Of a stretch of 64,000 nucleotides of DNA, positions 40,417-47,841 are shown piece after piece. The notes under the pieces are model-generated. The model searched no databases, was not told where the DNA came from, and worked only from the letters and a program-made list of their open reading frames with translations. Source of the stretch: Dictyobacter formicarum (lineage in GTDB: Bacteria > Chloroflexota > Ktedonobacteria > Ktedonobacterales > Ktedonobacteraceae). Position numbers and translations under genes: made by a program. Position 1 is the first letter of the stretch, and each line of letters starts with the position of its first letter. The stretch is taken from the NCBI RefSeq assembly GCF_016587435.1, contig NZ_BNJJ01000014.1:1-64000 (forward strand), written 5' to 3'.

Positions 40417-40989
40417 CTAGGCTTCGATATGCTCTTCGCTGTTCTCGGCACTGGGTTCGGCAACGGCGCTTTCCTCTGCTGGAGCCTCTTCAGTTGTTCC
40501 TTCGGCTGAAGTTGCTACTGGAGCCTCTTCGGTTGCCTCGGCTGAAGTTGCTGCTGGAGCCTCTTCGGTTGCCTCGGCTGAAGTTGCTGCTGGAGCCTCT
40601 TCAGTTGTTCCTTCGGCTGGAACCTCTTCGGTTGCCTCGGGAGCAGCTGCAGCGGCAGCGGCACGGGCCTCGCGCTCTTCGCGCTCTTTCTGAACAGCCT
40701 TTGGATCGCGTTTGCGAACCATCTCGCGGAGAACAATCTCCGAAACTTTCAGAGTACGTTCGATATCGCTCACGGTCTCAGGAGTCAGAACCATGTCAAT
40801 GAAAACATAGAATCCATCGCGGTGGCGCTCAATAGGGTATGCCAGACGGCGACGCCCCCACTGATTAACCTTTACAATTTGACCGCCATGATTAGCGACG
40901 ATCTGCTCGATACGATCCAGTACGGAACGTGTCTCCTCTTCGCTGGCTTCAGGATTGAAAATTACGCCAAGTTCGTAATCTCGACTCAC
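40417..40989 (-). CDS. rpsF: 30S ribosomal protein S6 with a repetitive acidic tail
   Basis: S6 (190 aa; typical 95-110) pairs with S18. The GTG start at 40989 has AGGAAGGAGG upstream. The core DYELGVIFNPEASEEE, IVKVNQWGRRRLAYPIERHRDGFYVFIDM is complete by residue about 100. The remaining roughly 90 residues are a Glu/Ala/Pro/Thr tail. It contains about three and a half copies of a 12-residue unit EATEEAPAATSA, encoded by 36-bp tandem DNA repeats at 40505-40615. E. coli S6 also carries a glutamate tail, but a short one. Confidence 0.95.
   Translation of the reverse strand: MSRDYELGVIFNPEASEEETRSVLDRIEQIVANHGGQIVKVNQWGRRRLAYPIERHRDGFYVFIDMVLTPETVSDIERTLKVSEIVLREMVRKRDPKAVQKEREEREARAAAAAAAPEATEEVPAEGTTEEAPAATSAEATEEAPAATSAEATEEAPVATSAEGTTEEAPAEESAVAEPSAENSEEHIEA
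40505..40615 (-). repeat. 36-bp tandem repeats in rpsF
   Basis: Units at 40505-40540, 40541-40576 and 40577-40615 (the last 39 bp) are nearly identical; a partial unit lies at 40481-40504. They encode the EATEEAPAATSA tail repeats in frame, so copy number can change without a frameshift. Confidence 0.9.
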
Positions 40990-41083
40990 GAAGCCACCTC
41001 CTTCCTGTGGGTATGCTGCTGGTCAGATAGAATTCTGCCAGAGCAGGTGGAGCACCAACACTTTGTTGATGCTAAACTCAGAT

Positions 41084-41117
41084 GCCGCTGATGTATAGGG
41101 TATCTATATTATGCGGC
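41084..41117 (-). promoter_or_regulatory. hairpin in the rpsF leader (candidate S6:S18-type leader)
   Basis: On the minus strand GCCGC/GCGGC (ends at 41084-41088 and 41113-41117) encloses TATAG/CTATA with a 5-nt loop. It is 95-130 nt upstream of rpsF. Many bacteria control rpsF through an S6:S18-binding leader RNA; assignment to that family cannot be made from the sequence alone. Confidence 0.35.
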
Positions 41118-41250
41118 CTCGTTACAAAATCGCCCCTCGATAAAGTGGGCAGTAGTGATGTCTTCCGTTTCGACGGCAGGCTGAATGAGCATGTTCATTA
41201 TATGGATATGTAACAGACTCGGTAACCTGTGGAAGCCATCAATACCACGC

Positions 41251-41279
41251 ATTATAGCACTGATCTCCATGCCTGACAA
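41251..41279 (-). promoter_or_regulatory. promoter of the rpsF-ssb-rpsR operon
   Basis: On the minus strand: TTGTCA, 17-nt spacer ending TGC, TATAAT (complement of 41251-41256). A near-consensus sigma-70-type promoter with an extended -10 (TGCTATAAT). Start near 41244. Confidence 0.8.
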
Positions 41280-41392
41280 TAGAGTTGCGGTAACACACAA
41301 TGTTTACTTCTCTATCTTCCTATTCTTTCTATACTCCGGAAAATTGGAAAAGCGGAAGGTCTGTTATGTTTCTCCAGCCATACTCTCCTTTA

Positions 41393-41421
41393 TTGACAGG
41401 TTGTGCATAATAGCTCATACT
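41393..41421 (+). promoter_or_regulatory. promoter of the GT-C-like membrane protein gene
   Basis: TTGACA (41393-41398), 17-nt spacer, CATACT (41416-41421). A perfect -35 and a 4 of 6 match at -10. Confidence 0.6.
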
Positions 41422-41515
41422 AATGCTAGTATATACTCCGCGCAGAAGCATTGCCTCCGGCAACGGAGCGGCGGTGCCGCTATCCCCAAATGTCTCGATG
41501 GCTCGTTCCGTAATT

Positions 41516-41547
41516 AATAAAAGGAGCGCAGCCGATCCTTTTTATTC
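41516..41547 (+). other. stem-loop in the 5' UTR of the GT-C-like gene
   Basis: AATAAAAGGA pairs with TCCTTTTTATT around a 10-nt loop GCGCAGCCGA. The start codon at 41563 is 16 nt further on. Could be an attenuator or a translational element. Confidence 0.45.
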
Positions 41548-41562
41548 AAAGGAGCAGCGTTT

Positions 41563-43290
41563 ATGTCTGCTATTGATACCTATGCTATCTATCCTGTGCG
41601 CGGTGGGGCTTTACGGAAGCAGTTGAGGGTGAGGCGCTCAACCTTATTCATGCTCATCGTGTTAGGAGTGGGCCTGGAAATCGGTTATCTGGTGCTCTAT
41701 CCCTGGCTAGCTGGTCGGGGTGCACAGGCTGATCCGCTGCGTCGGGCCTGGGAGGGATTTCTCCCCATGTTGGCGACGCTCTATCAACGCCTGGACTGGT
41801 TCTCTTATGTGTCTACTTTTTCCTGGCCAGCGTTTTTCTATGGCTACCTTTTTCCACTGCTGATACTGCTAGGTTTATTACTGTTTGGACTCTGGCTGGC
41901 GGTCGCTGTGGGCAATCGCGCTGGCAGAATAATTCTGCAAAATGCTTCTTTTTATCTGCGGCCCATCTTTGGAACAGTGTTTTTTCTGAGTGTCATGCTG
42001 GGCATTACCATGGTGATTGCCCCGATACATTTGCATGAACTGACGCGCACCATGTTGCAATCGGGCCTCTATGGAAAAATGGTTGAAACCTATCATCTCA
42101 ATCCATATATAGCTCATACTACTGTGTTATCGCATGACTTACTACAATTGCTTATTGAACAACTACCCAAAAATCTATCTGAGGTGCCCTCTACTACTGG
42201 TCCGGTCTGGATGGATATCAGCATTCTCATCGCTCTACTGGGACATGCCGATCCTGCGCGTATCATCCTTGGCTGGCGTGTACTGGCCCTGGTGGCGCAT
42301 CTATTAAATGTAGGTCTACTCTGGTCTTTAACGTCTGAACAGAAGCCGCTACAGCGCATTTCTGCTACTCTGTTCTATGCCTGGAATCCGTTGGTGCTTT
42401 TGCTGGGCATTGCCTTCGTGCATCCAGAGATGCTGATGATCACCTTTATGCTGCTTTCGCTCCTGAGTTTTCAGCGTCGCACTATCCTGCTCGGCTGGGT
42501 ATTCGCCCTGCTGGCCTCCCTGATCAGCCTTTCCGGTCTGATACTTTTGCCTCTCCTATTTCTGTATGCTATCCGACGCGCATGGTTGTCTGGTTGTGCC
42601 TTATTGTTTCTCTCTGTATTGGGCATACTTGGTATTACAGCGCTGGTGCTCTTTCTGGCCTATGTTCCATACTGGCAAGATTGGGGTGTCACAGGTATCC
42701 TGGTTGGCATTAGAGACGTCTTCTGGCAGAGAAATGCTATCAACTCGCTTGACGCGGCTGTGCTTGGCATGCCCGTCCATCTGCCAGCAAACATGCGTAG
42801 TTGGTTCCTGGCACAAAACTGGTCGGAAGCAGCCCTACTCATTATGTGTCTCTATGTGTTTATTGCTATATGGTTTACTGATACATTTGAAGCATTATTA
42901 CAATGGAGTGGTGGATTATTACTATTATGGATCTTCTTACAGCCCATCTACTGGCCCTGGTATCTCATGTTGCCGCTAACTGTTATCAGCATCACCACCA
43001 GCCGTAGAGAAATCCTTATCATGTTCCTACTACTAATAGGGGCTCTCATCAGCTACTACTTCTGGCAATGGTCGCATGTCTGGGAAGGGCAGGCCCTGGT
43101 CACAATCGGCGTTCCATGCCTCATATGGGGTTGGGCCCTCTTCTTCTACGCCACCTGGCAAATGACTCACGGCGACTGGCGAGACGGCGGCCAACTCATA
43201 GACGAAGACAGCCGGCCCCAAAAACTCCAACGCCCGCCCTGGTTCTCCCGCCCCAACTGGCGCTCCCGCCCCCTGCGCACTCACCGCTAG
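41563..43290 (+). CDS. polytopic membrane protein, GT-C mannosyltransferase-like
   Basis: A 575-residue protein with about 12-13 predicted membrane helices, starting after a basic N-terminal segment. The pattern FYAWNPLVLLLGIAFVHPEM resembles the WNPL...HND region of polyprenol-phosphate-dependent GT-C glycosyltransferases. No single catalytic motif is clear, so the glycosyltransferase call is tentative. The C-terminus is a basic, Pro/Arg-rich cytosolic tail (RPPWFSRPNWRSRPLRTHR). Ribosome site AAAGGAG 9 nt upstream. Followed by a palindrome-rich non-coding region. Confidence 0.6.
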   Translation: MSAIDTYAIYPVRGGALRKQLRVRRSTLFMLIVLGVGLEIGYLVLYPWLAGRGAQADPLRRAWEGFLPMLATLYQRLDWFSYVSTFSWPAFFYGYLFPLLILLGLLLFGLWLAVAVGNRAGRIILQNASFYLRPIFGTVFFLSVMLGITMVIAPIHLHELTRTMLQSGLYGKMVETYHLNPYIAHTTVLSHDLLQLLIEQLPKNLSEVPSTTGPVWMDISILIALLGHADPARIILGWRVLALVAHLLNVGLLWSLTSEQKPLQRISATLFYAWNPLVLLLGIAFVHPEMLMITFMLLSLLSFQRRTILLGWVFALLASLISLSGLILLPLLFLYAIRRAWLSGCALLFLSVLGILGITALVLFLAYVPYWQDWGVTGILVGIRDVFWQRNAINSLDAAVLGMPVHLPANMRSWFLAQNWSEAALLIMCLYVFIAIWFTDTFEALLQWSGGLLLLWIFLQPIYWPWYLMLPLTVISITTSRREILIMFLLLIGALISYYFWQWSHVWEGQALVTIGVPCLIWGWALFFYATWQMTHGDWRDGGQLIDEDSRPQKLQRPPWFSRPNWRSRPLRTHR

Positions 43291-43394
43291 CAGGCAAGCG
43301 GGGGCGTAGGGCAGCAAAGGTGGCGTAAAGCCCACCTCGAAGGAGGGATCTGCTGGAAGGTGCGCCGAAAAATGTACCCGACCCTCAAAAAATC

Positions 43395-43475
43395 ATTAAG
43401 GAGTGCCGAAAAATGTGCCTCGGCACATTTTTCGGCACTCCTTAATAAAAATGGACGGGCGCTGCGCGCCCGTCC
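43395..43475. repeat. 25-bp-arm perfect palindrome plus GC hairpin
   Basis: Arms 43395-43419 and 43422-43446 are exactly complementary with a 2-nt loop. The core GTGCCGAAAAATGTGCC is preceded about 35 bp earlier by a partial copy (GCGCCGAAAAATGT). A second hairpin GGACGGGCG/CGCCCGTCC is at 43453-43475. Then AAGCGCCGCAGGC, which matches the GCGCCGCAGGC core of the right box of the 49.6-kb element. Confidence 0.75.
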
Positions 43476-43515
43476 ACCAGCAAGCGCCGCAGGCAAAAAA
43501 CAAATAAATATCCTC

Positions 43516-43544
43516 TTGCCTCCAGAGGATGGGTATGCTATAAT
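43516..43544 (+). promoter_or_regulatory. promoter of rpmI-rplT
   Basis: TTGCCT (43516-43521), 17-nt spacer ending TGC, TATAAT (43539-43544). Extended -10. Start near 43551, next to a 12-bp palindrome CCCGCATGCGGG (43549-43560). Confidence 0.75.
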
Positions 43545-43550
43545 GCATCC

Positions 43551-43745
43551 CGCATGCGGGGACTTTCTTGAAAAAGGCCTCTCTTCGCCTTTGATAGAAT
43601 TGCTGATAAGATTGAAGGGTTCAATCTCCATCTACTCACTTTCTCCTGGTGAAAATATGTACTCCACACTGTACATCAACAGGAAAGCTCATGGTAGAAA
43701 ACAGGAAATTAGATTTTACCCCGCCGCTAAAGGAAAGAAAGAGCT
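43551..43745 (+). promoter_or_regulatory. structured rpmI-rplT leader (candidate L20-responsive)
   Basis: The roughly 195-nt leader contains AAAGGC/GCCTTT (about 43573-43591), GATTGAA/TTCAATC (43610-43626) and ATGTAC/GTACAT (43657-43676) hairpins. L20 autoregulates infC-rpmI-rplT leaders in other bacteria. With infC absent the leader would act directly on rpmI-rplT (inference; no L20 motif proven). Confidence 0.35.
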
Positions 43746-43952
43746 ATGCCAAAGCAGAAGTTAAAAACAAACAAAGCCATGGCCAAGCGCGTCAAAGTGA
43801 CCGCTGGCGGTAAAGTTTTGCGTCGTAAAATCGCGCTTAACCACTTGCGCCGTAACAAATCCCCTCAGGCTATTCGTTCAATGGACAAAATGTTTGAGCT
43901 GAAACCAGCCGACACACGTCGTTTGAAGCGCCTGCTTCCCTACGCTTTCTAA
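43746..43952 (+). CDS. rpmI: 50S ribosomal protein L35
   Basis: L35 (68 aa). MPKQKLKTNKAMAKRVKVTAGGKVLRRK and the tail ADTRRLKRLLPY are typical. The ribosome site AAAGGAAAGAAAGAG precedes the ATG. Followed by rplT after 39 nt; not preceded by infC. Confidence 0.95.
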   Translation: MPKQKLKTNKAMAKRVKVTAGGKVLRRKIALNHLRRNKSPQAIRSMDKMFELKPADTRRLKRLLPYAF

Positions 43953-43991
43953 TTGTACAAGAACGAAATTCAAAAAGGATAAGGACAGAAT

Positions 43992-44351
43992 ATGCCAAGG
44001 GTAAAACGTGGAGTAACCTCCCATCAGAAGCACAAAAAAGTATTCCAGCTTGCTGAAGGACATCGTGGAACGCGCCGTAATGTGTTCCGCCCCGCTCATG
44101 AGTCGGTTATGCGCTCAATGGCGTACATGTATCGCGACCGCCGCAACCGCAAACGCGACATGCGCCGCCTGTGGATTGTCCGCATCAATGCTGCCGCTCG
44201 CATGCATGGTATTAGCTATAGCCAGCTGATGCATGCCCTGCGCGTCGCACAAATCGACGTTGACCGCAAGATTCTGGCCGCAATGGCTGTCAACGATCTG
44301 GGTGCCTTCGGCACACTGGTGAAAACAGCTCTGGACGCAGCTAAAGCGTAA
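43992..44351 (+). CDS. rplT: 50S ribosomal protein L20
   Basis: L20 (119 aa) is essential for early 50S assembly and is the usual repressor of its operon. MPRVKRGVTSHQKHKKVFQLAEGHRGTRRNVFRPAHESVMRS, RRLWIVRINAAARMHGISYSQLMH and the terminal LGAFGTLVKTALDAAKA are family segments. Ends at a terminator (44368-44405). Confidence 0.96.
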   Translation: MPRVKRGVTSHQKHKKVFQLAEGHRGTRRNVFRPAHESVMRSMAYMYRDRRNRKRDMRRLWIVRINAAARMHGISYSQLMHALRVAQIDVDRKILAAMAVNDLGAFGTLVKTALDAAKA

Positions 44352-44367
44352 TATAATTTCATACGAG

Positions 44368-44405
44368 GGACCCGCCTGTCAGTAGTGATATGGCGGGTCC
44401 TTTGT
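44368..44405 (+). terminator. intrinsic terminator after rplT
   Basis: GGACCCGCC (44368-44376) pairs with GGCGGGTCC (44392-44400) around a 15-nt loop, followed by TTTGTT. An ATG at 44390 lies inside this hairpin and is therefore not taken as the start of the next gene. Confidence 0.8.
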
Positions 44406-44419
44406 TATTTGAGGATGTT

Positions 44420-45274
44420 ATGACTCTCATTACCAGTCCATCTAATCCACGCATTAGTAAGCTCCAGACCCTGCATACGGCGCGTGGCCGCAAGAAAAAT
44501 GGCTTGTTCCTGCTTGAGGGTCCCCATTTGCTCGAGGCGTTGTTGAATGCTCAGCTGTGGCCGCATGAGGTATATTATCAACCCGCGCTCCTGCGACGCA
44601 CCTCCGAAGGCGCGGCCCTGCTTGAGCGTCTGTTCCACACCCCGGAGCTTTCGGCCTCACAATTGATTGAGGTTAGCGAGCGCGTCATTGAGGCGTTAGG
44701 TGAAGCCCAAACCTCGCAAGGCGTGGTCAGCGTTTTAGCGTTGGATGCGCTTAATCCTTCCATTATTCAGCAACGCCGGCGCCCGGCCTCACGTCCCTGT
44801 CTTTTGATTTTGGATGATGTCGCGGACCCTGGCAACATGGGTACCATACTGAGGACCGCGCTGGCCGCGAATGTTGAGCGTGTCTTGTTGACACCCCATT
44901 GCGTCGATTACTACAGTCCCAAGGTTGTGCGCTCGGCAGCTGGCGCCCACGTGGCGCTTCCGGTTGAGGTCAATATGAGCTGGGAAGCCATCGCGGAGCG
45001 CGTAGCCGATCACTGTGGTGGACAGCCTCGCGTCCTATTAGCTGAGGCTAGTAGCGACCAGATGTATTATATGCAGGACCTGGTTAACCCATTTGCCTTG
45101 ATAGTTGGCAACGAGGCGCATGGACCCGGCCAGCAGGCCCATGCACTGGCGACGCTGGCAATCAGCATACCGCTGGCCAACGACGTCGAATCCTTGAATG
45201 TCGCGATGGCCACCGGCATCATTTTATATGAGGCGGTACGCCAGCAAGCTGTACAGCGCCAGCCGGGCCTGTAA
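44420..45274 (+). CDS. TrmH/SpoU-family RNA 2'-O-methyltransferase
   Basis: A 284-residue SPOUT-class methyltransferase. The start ATG at 44420 with GAGGAT upstream gives TLITSPSNPRISKL. An N-terminal RNA-binding domain (ARGRKKNGLFLLEGPHLLEAL) is followed by the SPOUT motifs: motif 1 LDDVADPGNMGTILRTA (residues about 135-155), motif 2 LIVGNEAHGPG and motif 3 SIPLANDVESLNVAMATGI. The enzyme methylates a ribose 2'-OH of rRNA or tRNA with S-adenosylmethionine; the target cannot be read. Its place behind rpmI-rplT matches genomes where such a gene follows rplT. Confidence 0.88.
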   Translation: MTLITSPSNPRISKLQTLHTARGRKKNGLFLLEGPHLLEALLNAQLWPHEVYYQPALLRRTSEGAALLERLFHTPELSASQLIEVSERVIEALGEAQTSQGVVSVLALDALNPSIIQQRRRPASRPCLLILDDVADPGNMGTILRTALAANVERVLLTPHCVDYYSPKVVRSAAGAHVALPVEVNMSWEAIAERVADHCGGQPRVLLAEASSDQMYYMQDLVNPFALIVGNEAHGPGQQAHALATLAISIPLANDVESLNVAMATGIILYEAVRQQAVQRQPGL

Positions 45275-45280
45275 AGACAG

Positions 45281-45327
45281 GAGAGTCGGGATAAAACAAT
45301 CTGTATTTGTGTTTTATCCCGGCTCTC
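45281..45327. terminator. bidirectional terminator between the methyltransferase and MCP genes
   Basis: A long stem (GAGAGTCGGGATAAAACA / TGTTTTATCCCGGCTCTC, with mismatch) with loop around ATCTGTATTTG, then TTTAAG. It separates convergent genes. Confidence 0.8.
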
Positions 45328-45345
45328 TTTAAGCAGCATGGATCC

Positions 45346-47562
45346 CTACCAGTCGGTGCCGCTGTTGTTGGTGGGCTTATTGCTTTGCCACTCTTCAGAT
45401 TGTGGAAGGCGGTCCCAGCCCTGTCCAGAGGTTGACTTTTCGCGGGCACCGGGCAGCGCACAACGATAGTCATCGGACGAATCGGGCGGCGCAAAATAGA
45501 TACCTGAGATGGAGGTACCTCGCTGAGCATTATGTGGGACCGGGCGCAGAGTGGCGCTGACCGTTCGAAAGACGCCACTGATAGTGAGAGGATGTTCTGG
45601 CTCCTCCTCCTCTTCCCAATCCGTGGTTGTACTTGTGGTTGGGATCTGATAGTCTTGCCCCTCGCGTAGCGTAAAGGCCTCCACAGAGGTCCGTAGCTGG
45701 CGTACCTGGCGTGCCAGTCGCTCGACATGTTGTGACGCATCCCTGGTATTGACGCTGCTCTGCTGAGTGGTTTCAGCCACATTCTGCATAATGTGTACCA
45801 CCGTGTTGGAGGATTGGAGCTGTTGCGCGACCATCTGATTGATCATCTCGATCTCTTTTGCCTGATGTTCGATGGCTGTGAAAATGGATTGCAGGGCGAT
45901 GCCTGTTTCCTGGGTCAGGTGGGCGCCGCTGGTGGTCTCTTTCTCGGTATCTTGCATCGACACCGCCAGGGTACCTATCTCTTCCCGGATACTGCGCACA
46001 ATGCGAGTGATTAAGTGGGCCTGATCTTTCGTACGTTCAGCCAGGCGGCGAATATCGGCGGCGACGGCTCCAAAGCCTTTACCGTTCTCACCGGCCATGG
46101 CGGATTGTATAGCGGCGTCCAGGGCCAGTCGATTGGTCTGGTGAGCAATGCTAGAGATGACTTCAATGATCTCATCAATCTCACGCGAGTGATCGCCTAA
46201 GGTATGAACCTTGCTGGCGGTGATCTGGACGTTGTTATTAATGCGTCCCATGCCCTCCATCACCTGAACGATTGCTTCGCGCCCCAGTTGAGTATCCTGG
46301 CGGGCGATGTTTGCCACATCAAACAGGACCCGTGATCGGTCGGCTACATTGCGACTGGATGCCGCCATCTGCTCAACTTCAGAGCTGGCGCGGGCGATCT
46401 GTTGGAGCTGGCTGTTATCCGTTTCGACCAGTTGTGTCATACAATTCAGGATCTTCGAGGTTGAGCTGGCAACCTCGCCTGCCACCGACTTGACGCGTAC
46501 CACCAGGCTGCCCAGGGCCTCAATCATATAGTTAAACGAGTCTGCCAGAATACCCAGTTCGCTATCATCGACCTCGGCCTGGACACACAAATTGCCGTCT
46601 CCAATGCTGCTGACCTCGCTGATCAGTTTCTCGACGCGACTTTGCAGTTTATCGCGCTGCTCTTCCGCCTCCTGGATGAGATGCACGATATTGTCGAGCA
46701 TCGTATTCATAGAGGTTGCTACCAGATAAATTTCATCGCGGGTCGTGATAGTGGCCCGTGCCCTGGTATCACCTTTAGCGATTCTGCGTGTCAAGAGTGC
46801 CAGTTGATGCAGTGGAATCGTGATTGAACGATAAGCCACATAGCCGATGGCGGTAATTAATATAATCGTGCCAAAGAACGCGATCAGGGTCAGGAAAATG
46901 ATCTGTTGAGCCTGAGTAGTGCGAGTAGTGACCATGCGAAGACTGATTTTTTCCGCGATACTGGTAATCTCATCCCATTGACTTTCTAACGGCATGTAGT
47001 CAAGATTGGCTTTGGTGATCAGGTCGCGTACGGTGGTTGCGGGCATCTTCTGATTTATAGCATTCAGTATCCTTGCCTCGTCTGCCTGATAGTTGGGCCA
47101 GAGCGTATGCAACACCCGGTTCAGATCCTTTTGCTGCTGTATGGGGAGCGCTGGATCTACATGGTTATACTTCAGTATATTTTGTGTGGGCCACATCCTG
47201 GATGAAGTCAGCAATTCATAATTTTTTTGATAGCGGTGAGCCTCGCTATCAAAAAGCTTGCTAGTTTGCTGAATCAACTGAATATTGTTTGTTACCTGAG
47301 CTTTATCTGCCTGTTGATGGCTCTGATATTGCTCTAAGTACGTGGTGATTAACAATGCATTGAGATTGGGGAGATACGTGCCTGCCGTGGTGGCAGACTT
47401 GAATGCACTTATATTTGTGCGAATGATTTGACTACGTTCAGTCTGACCCTCATAAAACGTCAAACCCAGCACCGAAATAATAATGCCGGGTATGACTGCA
47501 GTAAGCAAAAACGCCAGCAAGAGACGACGGGCGATTTGCATTTTTGTTATAAATTTAAGCAT
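45346..47562 (-). CDS. methyl-accepting chemotaxis-type sensor protein
   Basis: A 738-residue transmembrane receptor. TM1 is about 13-36, then an extracellular four-helix-type sensor of roughly 180 residues, TM2 about 217-242, a HAMP domain (about 243-300) and a long cytoplasmic coiled coil. The signalling hairpin tip is IAHQTNRLALDAAIQSAMAG, where the classical form is QTNLLALNAAIEAARAGE; the alignment is clear but several tip residues differ. The C-terminal tail has no CheR-docking pentapeptide. The sensor ligand is unknown. No che or flagellar gene is nearby, so it is an orphan and might serve gliding or twitching or non-motility signalling (inference). The start ATG is preceded by GGAGGAG. 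Confidence 0.85.
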   Translation of the reverse strand: MLKFITKMQIARRLLLAFLLTAVIPGIIISVLGLTFYEGQTERSQIIRTNISAFKSATTAGTYLPNLNALLITTYLEQYQSHQQADKAQVTNNIQLIQQTSKLFDSEAHRYQKNYELLTSSRMWPTQNILKYNHVDPALPIQQQKDLNRVLHTLWPNYQADEARILNAINQKMPATTVRDLITKANLDYMPLESQWDEITSIAEKISLRMVTTRTTQAQQIIFLTLIAFFGTIILITAIGYVAYRSITIPLHQLALLTRRIAKGDTRARATITTRDEIYLVATSMNTMLDNIVHLIQEAEEQRDKLQSRVEKLISEVSSIGDGNLCVQAEVDDSELGILADSFNYMIEALGSLVVRVKSVAGEVASSTSKILNCMTQLVETDNSQLQQIARASSEVEQMAASSRNVADRSRVLFDVANIARQDTQLGREAIVQVMEGMGRINNNVQITASKVHTLGDHSREIDEIIEVISSIAHQTNRLALDAAIQSAMAGENGKGFGAVAADIRRLAERTKDQAHLITRIVRSIREEIGTLAVSMQDTEKETTSGAHLTQETGIALQSIFTAIEHQAKEIEMINQMVAQQLQSSNTVVHIMQNVAETTQQSSVNTRDASQHVERLARQVRQLRTSVEAFTLREGQDYQIPTTSTTTDWEEEEEPEHPLTISGVFRTVSATLRPVPHNAQRGTSISGIYFAPPDSSDDYRCALPGAREKSTSGQGWDRLPQSEEWQSNKPTNNSGTDW

Positions 47563-47841
47563 TGGTACTTCGGCTCCTCCTCAGACACCAAAAAACCCCT
47601 CAACATATTCGCACGAAGCAATATCTGCTGATACCATCCATGATGAGTAAATAAGAGTCATGAATGAAATGGCAGCCAAGATTCAGTGTACTCGTCATTT
47701 TTTTTTGACAAAATTTCCGCTTTTTTCTAGCCTTTTATTCCCATTCCGGCTGTGAGGGTGAAGACGTGCTATACTTTTGGCAGAAGAATGTATGTATATA
47801 TCTTTAGTGTCCTGTCTGTATGAAGTCGAAGGAGCCTTCTT
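47563..47841. other. divergent spacer MCP / accC
   Basis: A TTGACA at 47705-47710 has no good -10. An extended -10 TGCTATACT (47767-47775) is the better accC promoter, listed separately. No other gene seen. Confidence 0.4.
47767..47775 (+). promoter_or_regulatory. extended -10 promoter of accC
   Basis: TGCTATACT, matching the extended -10 form seen elsewhere in this window. No recognisable -35. The start point would be about 60 nt before the coding start. Confidence 0.5.

Larger units (their letters stand above)
40990..41562. other. 573-nt divergent spacer between rpsF and the GT-C gene
   Basis: It holds the rpsF promoter (minus, 41251-41279), a roughly 255-nt structured rpsF leader, the promoter for the + strand membrane protein (41393-41421) and a stem-loop (41516-41547). 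No gene seen. Confidence 0.55.
43291..43745 (+). other. 455-nt spacer: palindromes, promoter and leader of rpmI
   Basis: Includes the 25-bp-arm palindrome (43395-43446), a GC-rich hairpin (43453-43475), the rpmI promoter (43516-43544) and a leader with several small hairpins. infC, usually the gene before rpmI, is absent. No gene seen. Confidence 0.55.

Noticed and set aside
40481..40615. Tandem repeats in rpsF as a CRISPR or satellite
   Set aside because: No spacers; the 36-bp units code for EATEEAPAATSA in frame.
44390..44419. Upstream start for the TrmH-like gene
   Set aside because: The ATG lies inside the rplT terminator; the ATG at 44420 has a ribosome site and fits the family.
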